DNA of 64,000 bases from Bin87 sp965115825 (GCA_965115825.1 OZ220464.1:2604001-2668000), one strand, 5' to 3'; counted from the stretch's first letter, positions 1-8,597 are shown. Numbers and translations are program-made. Notes: generated by a model not told the origin, from the sequence alone.

Positions 1-391
1 AGGTTTTGGTAGGTGCGGGGGTGTATGGGGGGAGCCGCCTGATGGTCATAAGGCGGCGGCGAGGTTTTGGTAGGTGCGGGGGTGTATGGGGGGAGCCGCC
101 TGATGGTCATAAGGCGGCGGCTAGGCTTTGGTAGGTGCGGGGGTGTATGGGGGGAGCCGCCTGATGGTCATAAGGCGGCGGCGAGGTTTTGGTAGGTGCG
201 GGGGTGTATGGGGAGGGCCGCCTGATGGTCATAAGGCGGCGGTGAGGCTTTGGCAGGTGCGGGGGTGTATGGGGGAGGGCCGTCTAATGGTCATAAGGCG
301 GCGGCGGCTTCGGTAGGCGCGGGGGTGTATGGGAGGGCCGCCTGATGGTCATAAGGCGGCGGTGAGGTTTTGGCAGGTGCGGGGGTGTATG
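1..391. repeat. 61-bp tandem repeat (minisatellite), about 6.4 copies
   Basis: Near-identical units begin at 1, 62, 123, 184, 245, about 305 and 365, giving a period of 60-61 bp; the last copy is cut short. The array probably continues past the left edge. Each unit carries an inverted repeat, GCCGCCT then about 10 nt then AGGCGGC, so a transcript could form a hairpin per unit. The whole unit is conserved, so there are no spacers and it is not CRISPR. The array ends about 10 nt before the start of the MFS gene, so the promoter of that gene must lie in or be displaced by the repeats. Confidence 0.95.
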
Positions 392-401
392 ATTTGGGGC
401 T

Positions 402-1616
402 GTGAACGTTATCGGGAAATGGGCGGCATCCTTGGGTTTCAGGGATTTTCGGCTGCTGTGGGCAGCGACGGCGCTGTACTCCCTGGCTACCGGGATGGAG
501 CAGGTGTCGGTGGGGTGGCTTATCTTTGAGCTGACGGGCTCGGAGTTTATGGTAGGAGTGGGGGCCGGGGCGAGGATGCTGCCTTTTTTTGCGCTGGGGA
601 TGCTGTCCGGGGCGATTGCCGATCGCTGGGACAGGCGGACATTGCTCAGGATAGGGACGCTGGGGGCGGCGCTGGCGGCGTTGACGATGGCTTTGCTGCT
701 GCTGGGAGGGCTGGCCAACGTGTGGGTCATCGTCGGGCTGACGCTGGCGCTGGGTAGCGCGATGGCGTTCACCATCACGGTGCGGCAGACTTTCACCTAT
801 GACATAGTGGGGCAGAATCATGCGCTCAACGGGCTGGCGCTGGGGGCGATGGCGATGCAGGGGGGCGGGATTTTGGGGTCGCTGGCGTCCGGCCCGCTGA
901 TTGACCTGCTGGGGCCGGGCTGGCAGTTCATAGCGTCGGCGGCGTGCTATCTGGGTTCTGCGGCGGCGACGCTGGCGATTGCGAATCCGGGTCGGACGCT
1001 GCGGACATCGGCGGGGTCGGTTTTAGAGAATTTGCTGGGCTATGCGCGGCTGGTTCGCCGGCAGCGTCTGCTGCTGGCGCTGATGGGGCTGACGGCGATA
1101 ACGGAGGTGTTGGGGTTCACGCACATGACACTGCTGCCGGTGTTCGCCAAAGAGGTGCTTTACGTTGGGCCGACGGGGTTGGGAGTGATGACGGCGGGAC
1201 GGCAAGCCGGCGGGCTGCTGGGGCTATGGCTGCTGGCCGCATTGGGGAACTATCGCCGGAAGGGTCTGCTGACGTTTGCCACGGCGATCGGGTTCGGCGT
1301 GGGGCTGACGGCGTTCTCGGTGACGGAGAACATCTACAGCTTTATGGCGGCGCTTTTGTTCGTGAACGCCTGTGCGATGGCGGTGGATACGCTATACAAG
1401 GCGCTGATGCAGGATTTGGTGCCGGATGAGGAACGAGGCCGGGCGATGGGTTCGTGGGTGTTGAGCATTGGGTTTGCGCCGGTGGGTCACGTTGGGGTCG
1501 GGGCGCTGGCCGGCGCAGTGGGCGCGCCGATGGCGCTGCTGATTAATGGCGCAACGCTGGCGGGGATTAACCTGGCGACGTTGCTGGGGCTGCCGCGCAT
1601 CCGGCGGATGGAGTGA
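402..1616 (+). CDS. MFS transporter (MFS_3 / EntS-like exporter)
   Basis: 404 aa with about 12 hydrophobic segments, the usual size for a major facilitator exporter in the inner membrane. The MFS motif A is visible as GAIADRWDRR at residues 70-79, between the second and third helices. The start is GTG; the preceding sequence is the 61-bp repeat array and no strong ribosome binding site is seen, so the start could move by a few codons. The product resembles enterobactin-exporter-type MFS proteins, but the substrate cannot be read from sequence. It stands alone, with a gene-free stretch after it. Confidence 0.85.
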   Translation: MNVIGKWAASLGFRDFRLLWAATALYSLATGMEQVSVGWLIFELTGSEFMVGVGAGARMLPFFALGMLSGAIADRWDRRTLLRIGTLGAALAALTMALLLLGGLANVWVIVGLTLALGSAMAFTITVRQTFTYDIVGQNHALNGLALGAMAMQGGGILGSLASGPLIDLLGPGWQFIASAACYLGSAAATLAIANPGRTLRTSAGSVLENLLGYARLVRRQRLLLALMGLTAITEVLGFTHMTLLPVFAKEVLYVGPTGLGVMTAGRQAGGLLGLWLLAALGNYRRKGLLTFATAIGFGVGLTAFSVTENIYSFMAALLFVNACAMAVDTLYKALMQDLVPDEERGRAMGSWVLSIGFAPVGHVGVGALAGAVGAPMALLINGATLAGINLATLLGLPRIRRME

Positions 1617-1943
1617 TGTGGGCGGCTGTTCAGAACGGCGACTGCGCCGTTTGCCGGGCTGGGATGCGTGGGAAGGCTGACGGATTTGCCACTTTTTGGG
1701 TTCCTCCCGGATTTCCGGCAAGACGCTGCGAGCTGCGTTCGGGTTGGCTTGGCGTAAAGTCGGGGCATCGCTTGGCGGGGGATGGAACGCGAAGGGCAGG
1801 TGTCAAGCAGGGATGTTCGCCGGTGGGGATTGCGTGGTTGCCGGGGTGGGCCGGAATGGCTATTATGGGCGTCGCTGTAACCGAGATGAGGCTCTGCCTG
1901 CGGATGGCGCGGCCGGAGCTCGCAGCGGATAAGGGAGTGAGAC
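1617..1943. other. Intergenic stretch, nothing recognised
   Basis: About 330 bp between the MFS gene and dodecin. Open frames exist on both strands but none encodes a recognisable protein or has a good ribosome binding site. A purine-rich GGGAGTGAG just before 1944 serves dodecin. Confidence 0.6.
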
Positions 1944-2177
1944 ATGGCAGCGGGAAGCACGTATAAGGTAGTCGAGCTGGTAGGGTCGTCGAGCGATGGG
2001 GTGCAGGAGGCGTTGGACGGGGCGATTGCGCGGGCGGCGCAGACCATTCGCAACCTGGACTGGTTTGAGGTTCGGGAAATCCGCGGCACCATTGCGGACG
2101 GTCGGGCGAACTGGTACCAGGTGAAGGTGGGCGTGGGTTTCCGGGTGGATTCGGGCGAGGACATTACTGAGGATTAG
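1944..2177 (+). CDS. Dodecin family protein
   Basis: 77 aa, the usual dodecin length of about 70. Dodecins assemble into hollow dodecamers that bind flavins or coenzyme A and buffer them in the cytoplasm. The typical order is present: an N-terminal strand (YKVVELVGSS), one helix (IARAAQTIRNLDWFEV), then two long strands (REIRGTIADG and WYQVKVGVGFRVD). The conserved Trp of the flavin site is W54 or its neighbour in the TIRNLDW segment. The start ATG has GGGAGTGAG upstream. RidA follows 33 bp downstream on the same strand, so the two may be cotranscribed. Confidence 0.9.
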   Translation: MAAGSTYKVVELVGSSSDGVQEALDGAIARAAQTIRNLDWFEVREIRGTIADGRANWYQVKVGVGFRVDSGEDITED

Positions 2178-2210
2178 AACGGGTTCAGGAGCTGGAACAG
2201 GAGGGTTTTC

Positions 2211-2681
2211 ATGTCTGAGATTGAGAAGAAGCTGAAGGAGCTGGGGTATGAGCTGCCGCCGCCGCGGACACCTGGGGCCGGCAATATCATTCCGTCGGTG
2301 AGGACGGGAAACCTGGTGTTTCTGTCGGGAACGGGGCCGGGGCTGCCGGGCGGGGGGCTGCTGCACACGGGGAAGTTGGGTTCGGAGGTTACGGTGGAGC
2401 AGGGCTACGACTGCGCCCGGCAGACGATGCTGAACCTGCTGACGAACCTGAAGCGTGAGATTGGGGATCTGGACAAGGTGAGTCGCATAGTGAAGCTGCT
2501 GGCGATGGTGAATGCGACGCCGGACTTTGGGGACACGCCGAGGGTGGCTAACGGGGCGTCGGACTTGCTCATCAGCCTGTACGGAGAGCGGGGACGGCAC
2601 GCGCGTTCGGCCGTGGGGATGGCGACGCTGCCCGGGGGGATGCCCATTGAGATTGAGATGATTGTCGAGGCGGCAGAGTAG
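2211..2681 (+). CDS. RidA/YjgF family protein (paralogue 1)
   Basis: 156 aa, longer than the classic 130-aa RidA. It fits the UK114-like subfamily that begins LKELGYELPPP and carries GERGRHARSA near the C terminus. RidA proteins hydrolyse reactive enamine/imine intermediates released by PLP enzymes. An AGGAGG ribosome binding site precedes the ATG. A close paralogue lies at 6246-6713, and a PLP-dependent aminotransferase starts 217 bp downstream, which fits an enamine-scavenging role. Whether this member keeps deaminase activity is unknown. Confidence 0.9.
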   Translation: MSEIEKKLKELGYELPPPRTPGAGNIIPSVRTGNLVFLSGTGPGLPGGGLLHTGKLGSEVTVEQGYDCARQTMLNLLTNLKREIGDLDKVSRIVKLLAMVNATPDFGDTPRVANGASDLLISLYGERGRHARSAVGMATLPGGMPIEIEMIVEAAE

Positions 2682-2898
2682 GGACGGCATGAGTTTGGGG
2701 AGCAATTTCGGGTACTGCTGCCGAGGGGGAACGGGCGGCGCGAATGGAGGAGAGCAATCGGGGTGATGAGCGCGCTGTGGTCGGGGGAGCCGGCGAGCGG
2801 CGCGGGGGTTCGCAGAGGAGGGGCTGCCTTTTGTGAGCTGACCGGGGTCGGCTGACGAGCTGCGACTAACGGAGGCCGATAAGGGCGAGGAGGAGATT

Positions 2899-4104
2899 AT
2901 GCCAGAGAAGGGTTTGGACTATGGGGCGCTTTTCAGCCGGGGGCTGCCGGCGCCGGCGGGGCCTTGGGAGGGGCATCCGAAGTATAACTTTATCGGGGGG
3001 CACAGCGACCCGGAAATGGTTCCGATGGAGGGGTTCGTTGAGTCTGCGGGCAGGGTGTTTCGGGGGGATCCGAGGAACATTGCGATGTACAATTTTTCGG
3101 GTGGGCCGCAGGGGATTCTGCCGCTGCGGGAGTTTGTGGTGGACAAGCTGGCGAGGGATAGAGGGATAGAGACGACGGTTGAGGAGGTTCTGATTACTTC
3201 GGGGTCCGGGCAGGGGATTGAGCTGATAAATGAGATTCTGCTGGAGGAGGGGGATACGGTAATTGTGGAGGAGTTCAGTTTCGCCGGGGCGCTGGGGAAT
3301 CTGAGACGCCGGAAAGTGAACGTGGTGGGAGTGGAGCTAGACCGGGACGGTATGAGTATGGAGCATCTGGAGCGGGTACTTGAAGAGCTGCGGAGTCGTG
3401 GGACGCGACCTAAGTATATTTATACGATACCGACGCTTCAGAATCCGACGGGGACGGCGCTGACAATGGAACGGCGGCTGCGACTGCTGGAACTGAGCCA
3501 GGAGTACGGCGTTCCGATTTTTGAGGATGAATGTTACGCAGACCTGATATTTGAAGGGGAATGCGAGAATGCCATTCGCGCTCTGGACGACGCGAATCGG
3601 GTTTTGCACATCGGCTCGTTTTCCAAGACGCTGGGGCCGGGTACGCGCCTGGGATATGTGGTGGCGTCGTGGGAGGTGATGAGTCGGCTGCTGTCGCGGA
3701 AGAACGATGCTGGCACCGGGGTGATTGACCAGATGATTGTGGGGGATTATTTCGCGAATCACTATGAAGGGCACATTTTGGAGGTTCGGGCGGCTTTGCA
3801 ACGGAAGTGCGGCGTAATCAGCAGCGCGCTGCGGGAGTACTTCGGGCCGGAGGTAGAGTTTGAAACGCCCCGGGGCGGGATGTATCTGTGGGTAAGGCTG
3901 CCCGCGGGGGTTGATTCGCGGGGGCTGGTTGGGCCGGCCATGCGGGAGGAGGTGGCGTTTAATCCTGGGCCGGAGTGGTCGGTGGATCCGGAGGCTGGCG
4001 CGAACTACATTCGGTTGTGTTTTGCGCTGCCTTCGGAGGCGGAGATATGGGAAGGCGTGGGGAAGCTGGCGGAGGTGTTTCGGAGGGAAGGGGCGTTGCC
4101 GTGA
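2899..4104 (+). CDS. PLP-dependent aminotransferase, class I/II fold
   Basis: 401 aa, a fold-type I aminotransferase of the MocR/2-aminoadipate-transaminase kind without the N-terminal GntR domain. Visible residues are NPTG at 182-185, Asp210 (FEDECY), the PLP lysine K243 in SFSKTLGPGTR, Arg250, and an Arg in NYIRLCFA for the substrate carboxylate. GGAGGAG precedes the ATG. The substrate is not determined; 2-aminoadipate, valine or aromatic amino acids are possible. The last codons and the stop lie inside the first copy of the CRISPR-like repeat starting at 4092, so the natural C terminus may have been altered. Confidence 0.9.
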   Translation: MPEKGLDYGALFSRGLPAPAGPWEGHPKYNFIGGHSDPEMVPMEGFVESAGRVFRGDPRNIAMYNFSGGPQGILPLREFVVDKLARDRGIETTVEEVLITSGSGQGIELINEILLEEGDTVIVEEFSFAGALGNLRRRKVNVVGVELDRDGMSMEHLERVLEELRSRGTRPKYIYTIPTLQNPTGTALTMERRLRLLELSQEYGVPIFEDECYADLIFEGECENAIRALDDANRVLHIGSFSKTLGPGTRLGYVVASWEVMSRLLSRKNDAGTGVIDQMIVGDYFANHYEGHILEVRAALQRKCGVISSALREYFGPEVEFETPRGGMYLWVRLPAGVDSRGLVGPAMREEVAFNPGPEWSVDPEAGANYIRLCFALPSEAEIWEGVGKLAEVFRREGALP

Positions 4105-4302
4105 CCGCGGGGGCGAAGGCTGCGGACACCGCGTCACCAAGCGCGAAGTAACGGCGTTGCCGTGACCGCGGGGGCGAAGGCATTGCCTGCCGAACTTGCT
4201 GCGGTTGAGTAGGGCGTTGCCGTGACCGCGGGGGCGAAGGCCGCCGGCGTGAGGGCGCCGTGCTTGCTGTCTAGGCGTTGCGGTGACCGCGGGGGCGAAA
4301 GG
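4092..4302 (+). CRISPR. CRISPR-like array 1 (4 repeats, 3 spacers)
   Basis: A 29-bp repeat beginning GGCGTTGCCGTGACCGCGGG starts at 4092, 4153, 4213 and 4274. The first three copies are identical; the last has a changed base and an altered 3' end, as terminal repeats often do. The three intervening segments (4121-4152, 4182-4212, 4242-4273) are 32, 31 and 32 nt and unrelated to each other. That is the geometry of type I-E/I-F arrays, and the reverse complement has the CCCCGCG core seen in I-E repeats. There is no leader: the first repeat overlaps the end of the aminotransferase gene. No cas gene is in the window, so it may be an orphan or relic. The alternative is a dispersed element with regular spacing. 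Confidence 0.55.
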
Positions 4303-4333
4303 TCATCACAAACGCACTACTAGAGGCTACTCA

Positions 4334-4840
4334 ATGATGGAATGGATACTGGGCCTGATGGCGCTGACCCTGATAACGGGGGACGGCCCGACGCCCTGCC
4401 GGGATGCGGATTACACCGCTCCGAACGGCGCAAAAGTCAATGTGCTGAAATAACCTAACGGCGATGGCTGCTTGATGATAATCGCCACCGGCGCCTACGC
4501 CCCGAAGCCGGCGGCGGCTCCGACGTGGACTCCGACACCGACGCCAACGCCGCTATGGGCGCTGCCTACACCCTGGGCTCCGACCGCTACCGCCACGCCA
4601 AGACCCACGAGGACGCCCTATCCGCCGACCGCTACCGCCACCCCTACCCTCACGCCGACACACGTCGGGCCGATTTCCCCCGCAGTCCAGGCTACCACTG
4701 CCGCCCGTGAAGCAGCTATCGACGAGTGCTTGGAGATGGACTCGTTCCAAACCGTTTGGGGGGCAACCTACACTCGTGCGGATTGGGAACCGGGCTTCTG
4801 GCTGCATTGGTGCCGGGACTTTTACCCGCCGGCCCAATGA
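4334..4840 (+). pseudogene. Thr/Pro-rich secreted protein, interrupted by an in-frame TAA
   Basis: From ATG 4334 the frame reads a short hydrophobic signal-like start (MMEWILGLMALTLITG), then a Cys-containing segment ending NGAKVNVLK, then TAA at 4451. The same frame continues without a break as PNGDGCLMIIATGAYAP, a run of Thr-Pro repeats, and a C-terminal segment with Cys and Trp to the stop at 4838. A CAA-to-TAA change would explain the interruption. The 3' part alone could start at ATG 4472 (122 aa) but would lack the signal. No family is recognised; similar TPTPT stalks occur in the LRR protein at 42 kb. It sits between the two CRISPR-like arrays. Confidence 0.6.
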
Positions 4841-4969
4841 TGAACCTACCCGAACCCGCCCACTGCTAGCCCTGTCTCACTATATGAGCAAAATCCCCCA
4901 ATCCCGGCCCGCGCCCTGCTGTATCTACTGCGGGCAACCCGCCGAATCCCTCTGGCGCGGCCAGCCCTG

Positions 4970-5236
4970 GGCGTTGCCGTGGCCGCGGGGGCGAAGGCGG
5001 CCCGGCGTAACTTTCTCATATGCCAGCACAGGCGTTGCCGTGGCCGCGGGGGCGAAGGCCTCGCGCCGTTGCCGCTTGCCCCGAGGAGGTGGGCGTCGCC
5101 GTCCGCGGGGGAAGGCTGTCCGCCATATCGCGCTTGGCGAGGCCAAATGGGGATCCGCGACAGCATGAGTGAGGCCTCCTGCGCCTGGGTCAGATAGACG
5201 CGGATACGGCGCTGTCGTGGCCGCGGGAGTGAAGGA
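4970..5236 (+). CRISPR. CRISPR-like array 2 (5 repeats, progressively decayed)
   Basis: The same 29-bp repeat as array 1, with one base changed (GTGGCC for GTGACC), starts at 4970 and 5031. Decayed copies start at 5092 (about 25 nt, small deletions), about 5149 (weak) and 5208 (six changes). The gaps 4999-5030, 5060-5091, 5117-5148 and 5176-5207 are each 32 nt and unrelated. Decay increases towards the right, like the trailer end of a CRISPR array. Upstream, a small frame from ATG 4884 (MSKIPQSRPAPCCIYCGQ) runs into the first repeat and may be a gene cut by the array. The 5237-5330 stretch holds nothing else recognised. Confidence 0.55.
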
Positions 5237-5332
5237 CTGGCGATGTCGGCTTGCCTGACAGGGCTGGCGCGAGCGGGGTGTGGCGACCTCAGGGGTAGCG
5301 GCGTGGGCTGAGGACTGATTGGCGGGACGCTG

Positions 5333-5341
5333 TGTTATAAT
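5333..5341 (+). promoter_or_regulatory. Extended -10 promoter for the Uma2-like gene
   Basis: TGT followed directly by TATAAT, a perfect extended -10 element, lies 36 bp before the ATG at 5378. No good -35 hexamer is seen at 16-18 bp. TAGGAGG precedes the start codon. Confidence 0.5.
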
Positions 5342-5377
5342 TGCGGCCATCCGCCTGGCTTGGACTAGGAGGCTGTA

Positions 5378-6178
5378 ATGACTACGACGCCACAGCATCA
5401 ACCGCAGCCGGCTACGGCGTATCCCAAGCTTACGCTGCTGCCTGACCCTCCCAGTGTTATCGACGGGATGTTGCAACAACCTTTTATTGCCCGCGCCGAC
5501 CAAACGCTGCGCAGCCATTTTTATCCGCGTACAGACGTACTGGTTTCCGGCGACGGGTATTTGTGTCGCTACCCTGGGGAGGCCCGGCGCTCGCCCAATC
5601 CGGACTGCATAGTGGCTATTGGGCTGCCGTTTCCGGCTGAGCTTATTGAGACGGAGGCGAACGGGTACACCATCAGCGAAGTGGGGAAGCCGCCGGACTT
5701 TGTGCTGGAGGTGGCGTCGAACAGCACACGGGAGCGCGACAACACGGTGAAGCGGGAGCAGTACGCCGCTTTGGAAGTGGGAGAGTACTGGCGCTATGCT
5801 CCCCATGTGGGCGGGTTTCGTGGGGTAACGCTGGTTGGGGAGCGGTTAGAAGAAGGTCGCTATGTCCCAATTCCGCTGGAGGAGGAGCCCGGCGGGTTGG
5901 CGCGCGGGTACAGTGCGGCCCTGGGGCTGGAGTTGCACGCGGAGCCGCTGCGACTGCGTTTCTGGAACCCGGACGGGCAGCGATACCTGCCGGACCTGAC
6001 TGAGGCGGTGCAAGACTTGGCGGCGCTTCGCGAGGCCAAAGCGGCGGAACGCGCGGCGCGTCAGGAAGCGGAGACGCAAGTTGCGGTGGCCCAGGCGGCG
6101 CAGCAGGTTGCTGAGGAGCAGAACGCGGCCCTCCGCGCAGAAATCCGCCGTCTTGAAGAACGGAGGGGTTCGAGCTAA
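5378..6178 (+). CDS. Uma2 family (DUF820) putative restriction-endonuclease-like protein
   Basis: 266 aa. The central part has the Uma2 pattern: RRSPNPDCIVAIG, then PPDFVLEVASNSTRERD, then KREQYAALEVGEYWRY. This corresponds to the PD-(D/E)xK-like core with Asp, an E-V-x-S segment and a Lys. The C-terminal 60 residues are Ala/Glu/Arg/Gln-rich and predicted coiled coil, a common tail of Uma2 proteins in cyanobacteria and Chloroflexota. The biological role of the family is not established. TAGGAGG supports the ATG. The next RidA gene follows 67 bp downstream on the same strand. Confidence 0.85.
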   Translation: MTTTPQHQPQPATAYPKLTLLPDPPSVIDGMLQQPFIARADQTLRSHFYPRTDVLVSGDGYLCRYPGEARRSPNPDCIVAIGLPFPAELIETEANGYTISEVGKPPDFVLEVASNSTRERDNTVKREQYAALEVGEYWRYAPHVGGFRGVTLVGERLEEGRYVPIPLEEEPGGLARGYSAALGLELHAEPLRLRFWNPDGQRYLPDLTEAVQDLAALREAKAAERAARQEAETQVAVAQAAQQVAEEQNAALRAEIRRLEERRGSS

Positions 6179-6245
6179 CCCCGGTCGATCCGGCTCAGGT
6201 CAGGCTAATTCTGGGCAAGGCGTTCGCGTTGGAGGCGCAATCGGA

Positions 6246-6713
6246 ATGGCGGAAGTGGAGAGAAGGCTGCGCGAATTGGGGTATGAGCTGCCGCCGCCGC
6301 CCGACCCGGTGGGCAATTACCTGTCAGTTACCCGCAGCGGAAACGTGATGTGGCTGGCCGGCGTCGGCTCGCGTATGGCTACGGGCGAAGGCATCTCCGG
6401 CAAACTGGGGAGCGAGCTGACTGTGGAGCAAGGCTATGAGGCGGCGAAGTTGGCCGCGCTGAATCTGCTGGCGCGGATGAAAGCGGAACTGGGCGACCTG
6501 GATCGGGTTACGCGCATCCTAAAGGTGGTAGGGATGGTGAACAGCGCGCCGTTTTTTACGGGACAAGCGGCGGTGGTGGATGGAGCGTCGGATTTGTTCG
6601 TGGCGCTGTACGGCGAGCGGGGGCGGCACGCGCGCTCGGCGCCGGGGATGGCGGCGCTGCCGGGAGATACGGCGGTTATATGCGACTGCGTGGTTGAGGT
6701 GGATGGGGGTTAG
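6246..6713 (+). CDS. RidA/YjgF family protein (paralogue 2)
   Basis: 155 aa, clearly paralogous to the RidA gene at 2211: shared LRELGYELPPP start, LGSELTVEQGYEAAK, and GERGRHARSAPGMAALPG near the end. The ATG at 6246 was chosen over the longer frame because GGAGG lies 11 nt upstream and the protein then aligns end to end with the paralogue. Predicted role is enamine/imine deamination or a related small-molecule binding function in the cytoplasm. The region after it is a decayed gene on the other strand. Confidence 0.9.
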   Translation: MAEVERRLRELGYELPPPPDPVGNYLSVTRSGNVMWLAGVGSRMATGEGISGKLGSELTVEQGYEAAKLAALNLLARMKAELGDLDRVTRILKVVGMVNSAPFFTGQAAVVDGASDLFVALYGERGRHARSAPGMAALPGDTAVICDCVVEVDGG

Positions 6714-7325
6714 AAGCGGCGGTTGGCGAGTTTGGCGGTGGCTGCGGCCAGCAATGTTGAGGGCGTCGCCGGCTGCGGGGCGTGGGCTGCCTTGCCGTGG
6801 AACATATAGCGGCAGTCGACCATAGCCGGGCTCCGGGCTTTCTCGGACGCGGCGGCGGGTACGATGGTGCGGTTGGAAAAGGGGTGGGAGGAGGGAATGG
6901 CGTTCGGATGGTTGAAAACGCCGGCTTCAATGGGGCGTACTTGCCGACTTTTCGGCGGGTGTGCCGATTGTATTCACTCGGCTTGGGCGATGGGCTGCAT
7001 TGGCCGGTAATCTGAGGGCGGCGGCAATGGCGATGGGGGTTGTGTCCGCAGCCGTGTCCGGTCGCGGGGAGGACGTCGTATTCAGCGAGGACGCGATGGT
7101 GGGGCCGCGGCGGCGCCGGGAATGACGGCGCGAAGGGCGGTTGCAATGCCGCCGAGGCCATGCGCGACAGGGAGCTCCGCCGTTCAAGGAAACGGGCCAA
7201 GGCGTTAGGGGAGTATGACTCCCGGTAGTTCGGTTCGGAGAGGGCGTGGGTGTCTTTGGACGGGTTGAAAAGCCGCTGGCGGGCGGCTGCGATTGCGGAG
7301 TCGTGGGCCAGAGGGAGTTGGCGAC
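6714..7325 (-). pseudogene. Decayed M20-family amidohydrolase
   Basis: Read on the - strand, pieces of an M20D peptidase/amidohydrolase appear in order but in different frames. The pieces are SYSPNALARFLE, then GGIATALRAVIPGAAAA, then VLAEYDVLPATGHGCGHN (the AEYDxLPxxGHxCGHN metal-site motif), then VNTIGTPAEKS, then FHGKAAHAP near the 3' end. At least three frame changes separate them and the second half is much shortened, so no full-length protein can be made. Functional relatives hydrolyse aminobenzoyl-glutamate or N-acyl amino acids. It lies just downstream of dnaN and may once have been cotranscribed with it. Confidence 0.75.
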
Positions 7326-7358
7326 GGGGGCTTGGAGGGCAGGGCGGGGGGTATTCTG

Positions 7359-8522
7359 CTACCACTGGACGTACATGGGCATGACGACGTGGACGTAGTG
7401 GTCGGAGTCGGCGGGGCGGAATACGCCGGGGCTGGAGGAGTTGGTGACTTCCAGGGCGACTTTGCCGCGGCCGAGGACGTTGACGATTTCGGTGAGGTAG
7501 CGGACGTTGAAGGCGATTTTGGCGTCTTCGCCGTCCAGCTGCTCGATGTCGAGTTCGTCGAGGTTGTCGCCGACTTCTTCGGAGCGGGCGGATACTTTGA
7601 GCTGGCCGCCGTCGCTGTTTTCCTGTGGCGCCATTTCGAGGCGGACGATGTTGCTGCCATCGCGGGCGAAGACGGCGGCGGATTGGGTGGCGCGCTTGAG
7701 GTCGTCCAGTTCGATGATGGCGCGGGTTTCGTAGCGTTCGGGGATGAGCTGCTCGTAGTTGGGGAAGGAGCCTTGCAACAGCTGGGAGACTATCTCTACG
7801 TGCTCGAGCTTGAACATGACCTGGCCTTTTTCGGGGGAGAGGGTGACCTGGACGGGCGCGTTCTGTTCGGAGGCGAGGCGCTGAACTTCCTGCATGGTGC
7901 GGGCGGGCACGATTACTTTTATGGCGTCGGCTACGGGCTGGGAGAGCTGTCCGGTATAGACGGCGAGGCGGAAGCCGTCGGCGGCGGCCATGACCAGGCT
8001 GGTGTCCTCGAGTTTGAGTTCTACGCCGGTGAGGACGGGGCGGGATTCGTCGGTGGCAGCGGAGAAGGCGACCAGGCCGATGCCGTTGCGGAGAACGGAG
8101 GGGTCGATGTTGGTGGCCATTCCGGAGTCGACTTGGGGAATGGGAGGGAAGTCGGCGGCGGATGCGCCGTTGATGTGGGTACGGGAACGGCTGCATGAGA
8201 TGTGGAGGACGCTGCCGCCGGTGGCGTCGGGGTCGTCAGGGTCGGGGCCACGGAGGTCGAGGTCGACGCGGTCGCTGGGGAGGGAGTTGACCAAATCGGC
8301 GACGAGACGGTGGGGGACGGTGATGGCGCCCTCTTCTTCAATCATTGCGCCAATCCAGGTGGTGATGGCGATTTCGAGGTTGGTAGCGGAGAGTCGCAGC
8401 ATTCCCTGGTCGCTGCTGAGCAGGACGTTCTGGGTGATGGGGAGGGTGGAGCGGGCAGCTACGGCGCGTCCGACCACGCTGAGGCCGCGGGCGAGGTTTT
8501 CCTGAAGGCACGATAGTTTCAT
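7359..8522 (-). CDS. dnaN: DNA polymerase III sliding clamp, beta subunit
   Basis: 387 aa, standard clamp length of 360-390. It starts MKLSCLQENLARGLSVVGRAV and has the three-domain clamp pattern: LPITQNVLLS and NLEIAITTWI in domain 1, SRPVLTGVELKLED followed by AADGFRLAVYT in domain 2, and NVRYLTEIVNVL with the C-terminal VHVVMPMYVQW in domain 3. The ring tethers DNA polymerase III to DNA. No dnaA, recF or gyrB lies alongside, so this is not a classical dnaA-dnaN origin cluster. Confidence 0.97.
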   Translation of the reverse strand: MKLSCLQENLARGLSVVGRAVAARSTLPITQNVLLSSDQGMLRLSATNLEIAITTWIGAMIEEEGAITVPHRLVADLVNSLPSDRVDLDLRGPDPDDPDATGGSVLHISCSRSRTHINGASAADFPPIPQVDSGMATNIDPSVLRNGIGLVAFSAATDESRPVLTGVELKLEDTSLVMAAADGFRLAVYTGQLSQPVADAIKVIVPARTMQEVQRLASEQNAPVQVTLSPEKGQVMFKLEHVEIVSQLLQGSFPNYEQLIPERYETRAIIELDDLKRATQSAAVFARDGSNIVRLEMAPQENSDGGQLKVSARSEEVGDNLDELDIEQLDGEDAKIAFNVRYLTEIVNVLGRGKVALEVTNSSSPGVFRPADSDHYVHVVMPMYVQW

Positions 8523-8558
8523 GTTAGACGGACCTTGTAAGGCGTTAGAATTTCACAG

Positions 8559-8567
8559 ATTATAGCA
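8559..8567 (-). promoter_or_regulatory. Extended -10 promoter of dnaN
   Basis: On the - strand TGC is followed by TATAAT, an extended -10 element about 40 bp upstream of the dnaN ATG. No convincing -35 hexamer accompanies it. Confidence 0.55.
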
Positions 8568-8597
8568 CGGGGTTAGTTGAACTGTGATTTGGGGGCT

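Noticed and set aside
1..391. 61-bp periodic repeat as a CRISPR array
   Set aside because: The entire unit is conserved, so there are no unique spacers; it is a minisatellite.
6676..8196. 506-aa - strand frame over dnaN
   Set aside because: Pro/Arg-rich shadow of dnaN in another frame; only its 3' part carries decayed M20 amidohydrolase motifs.
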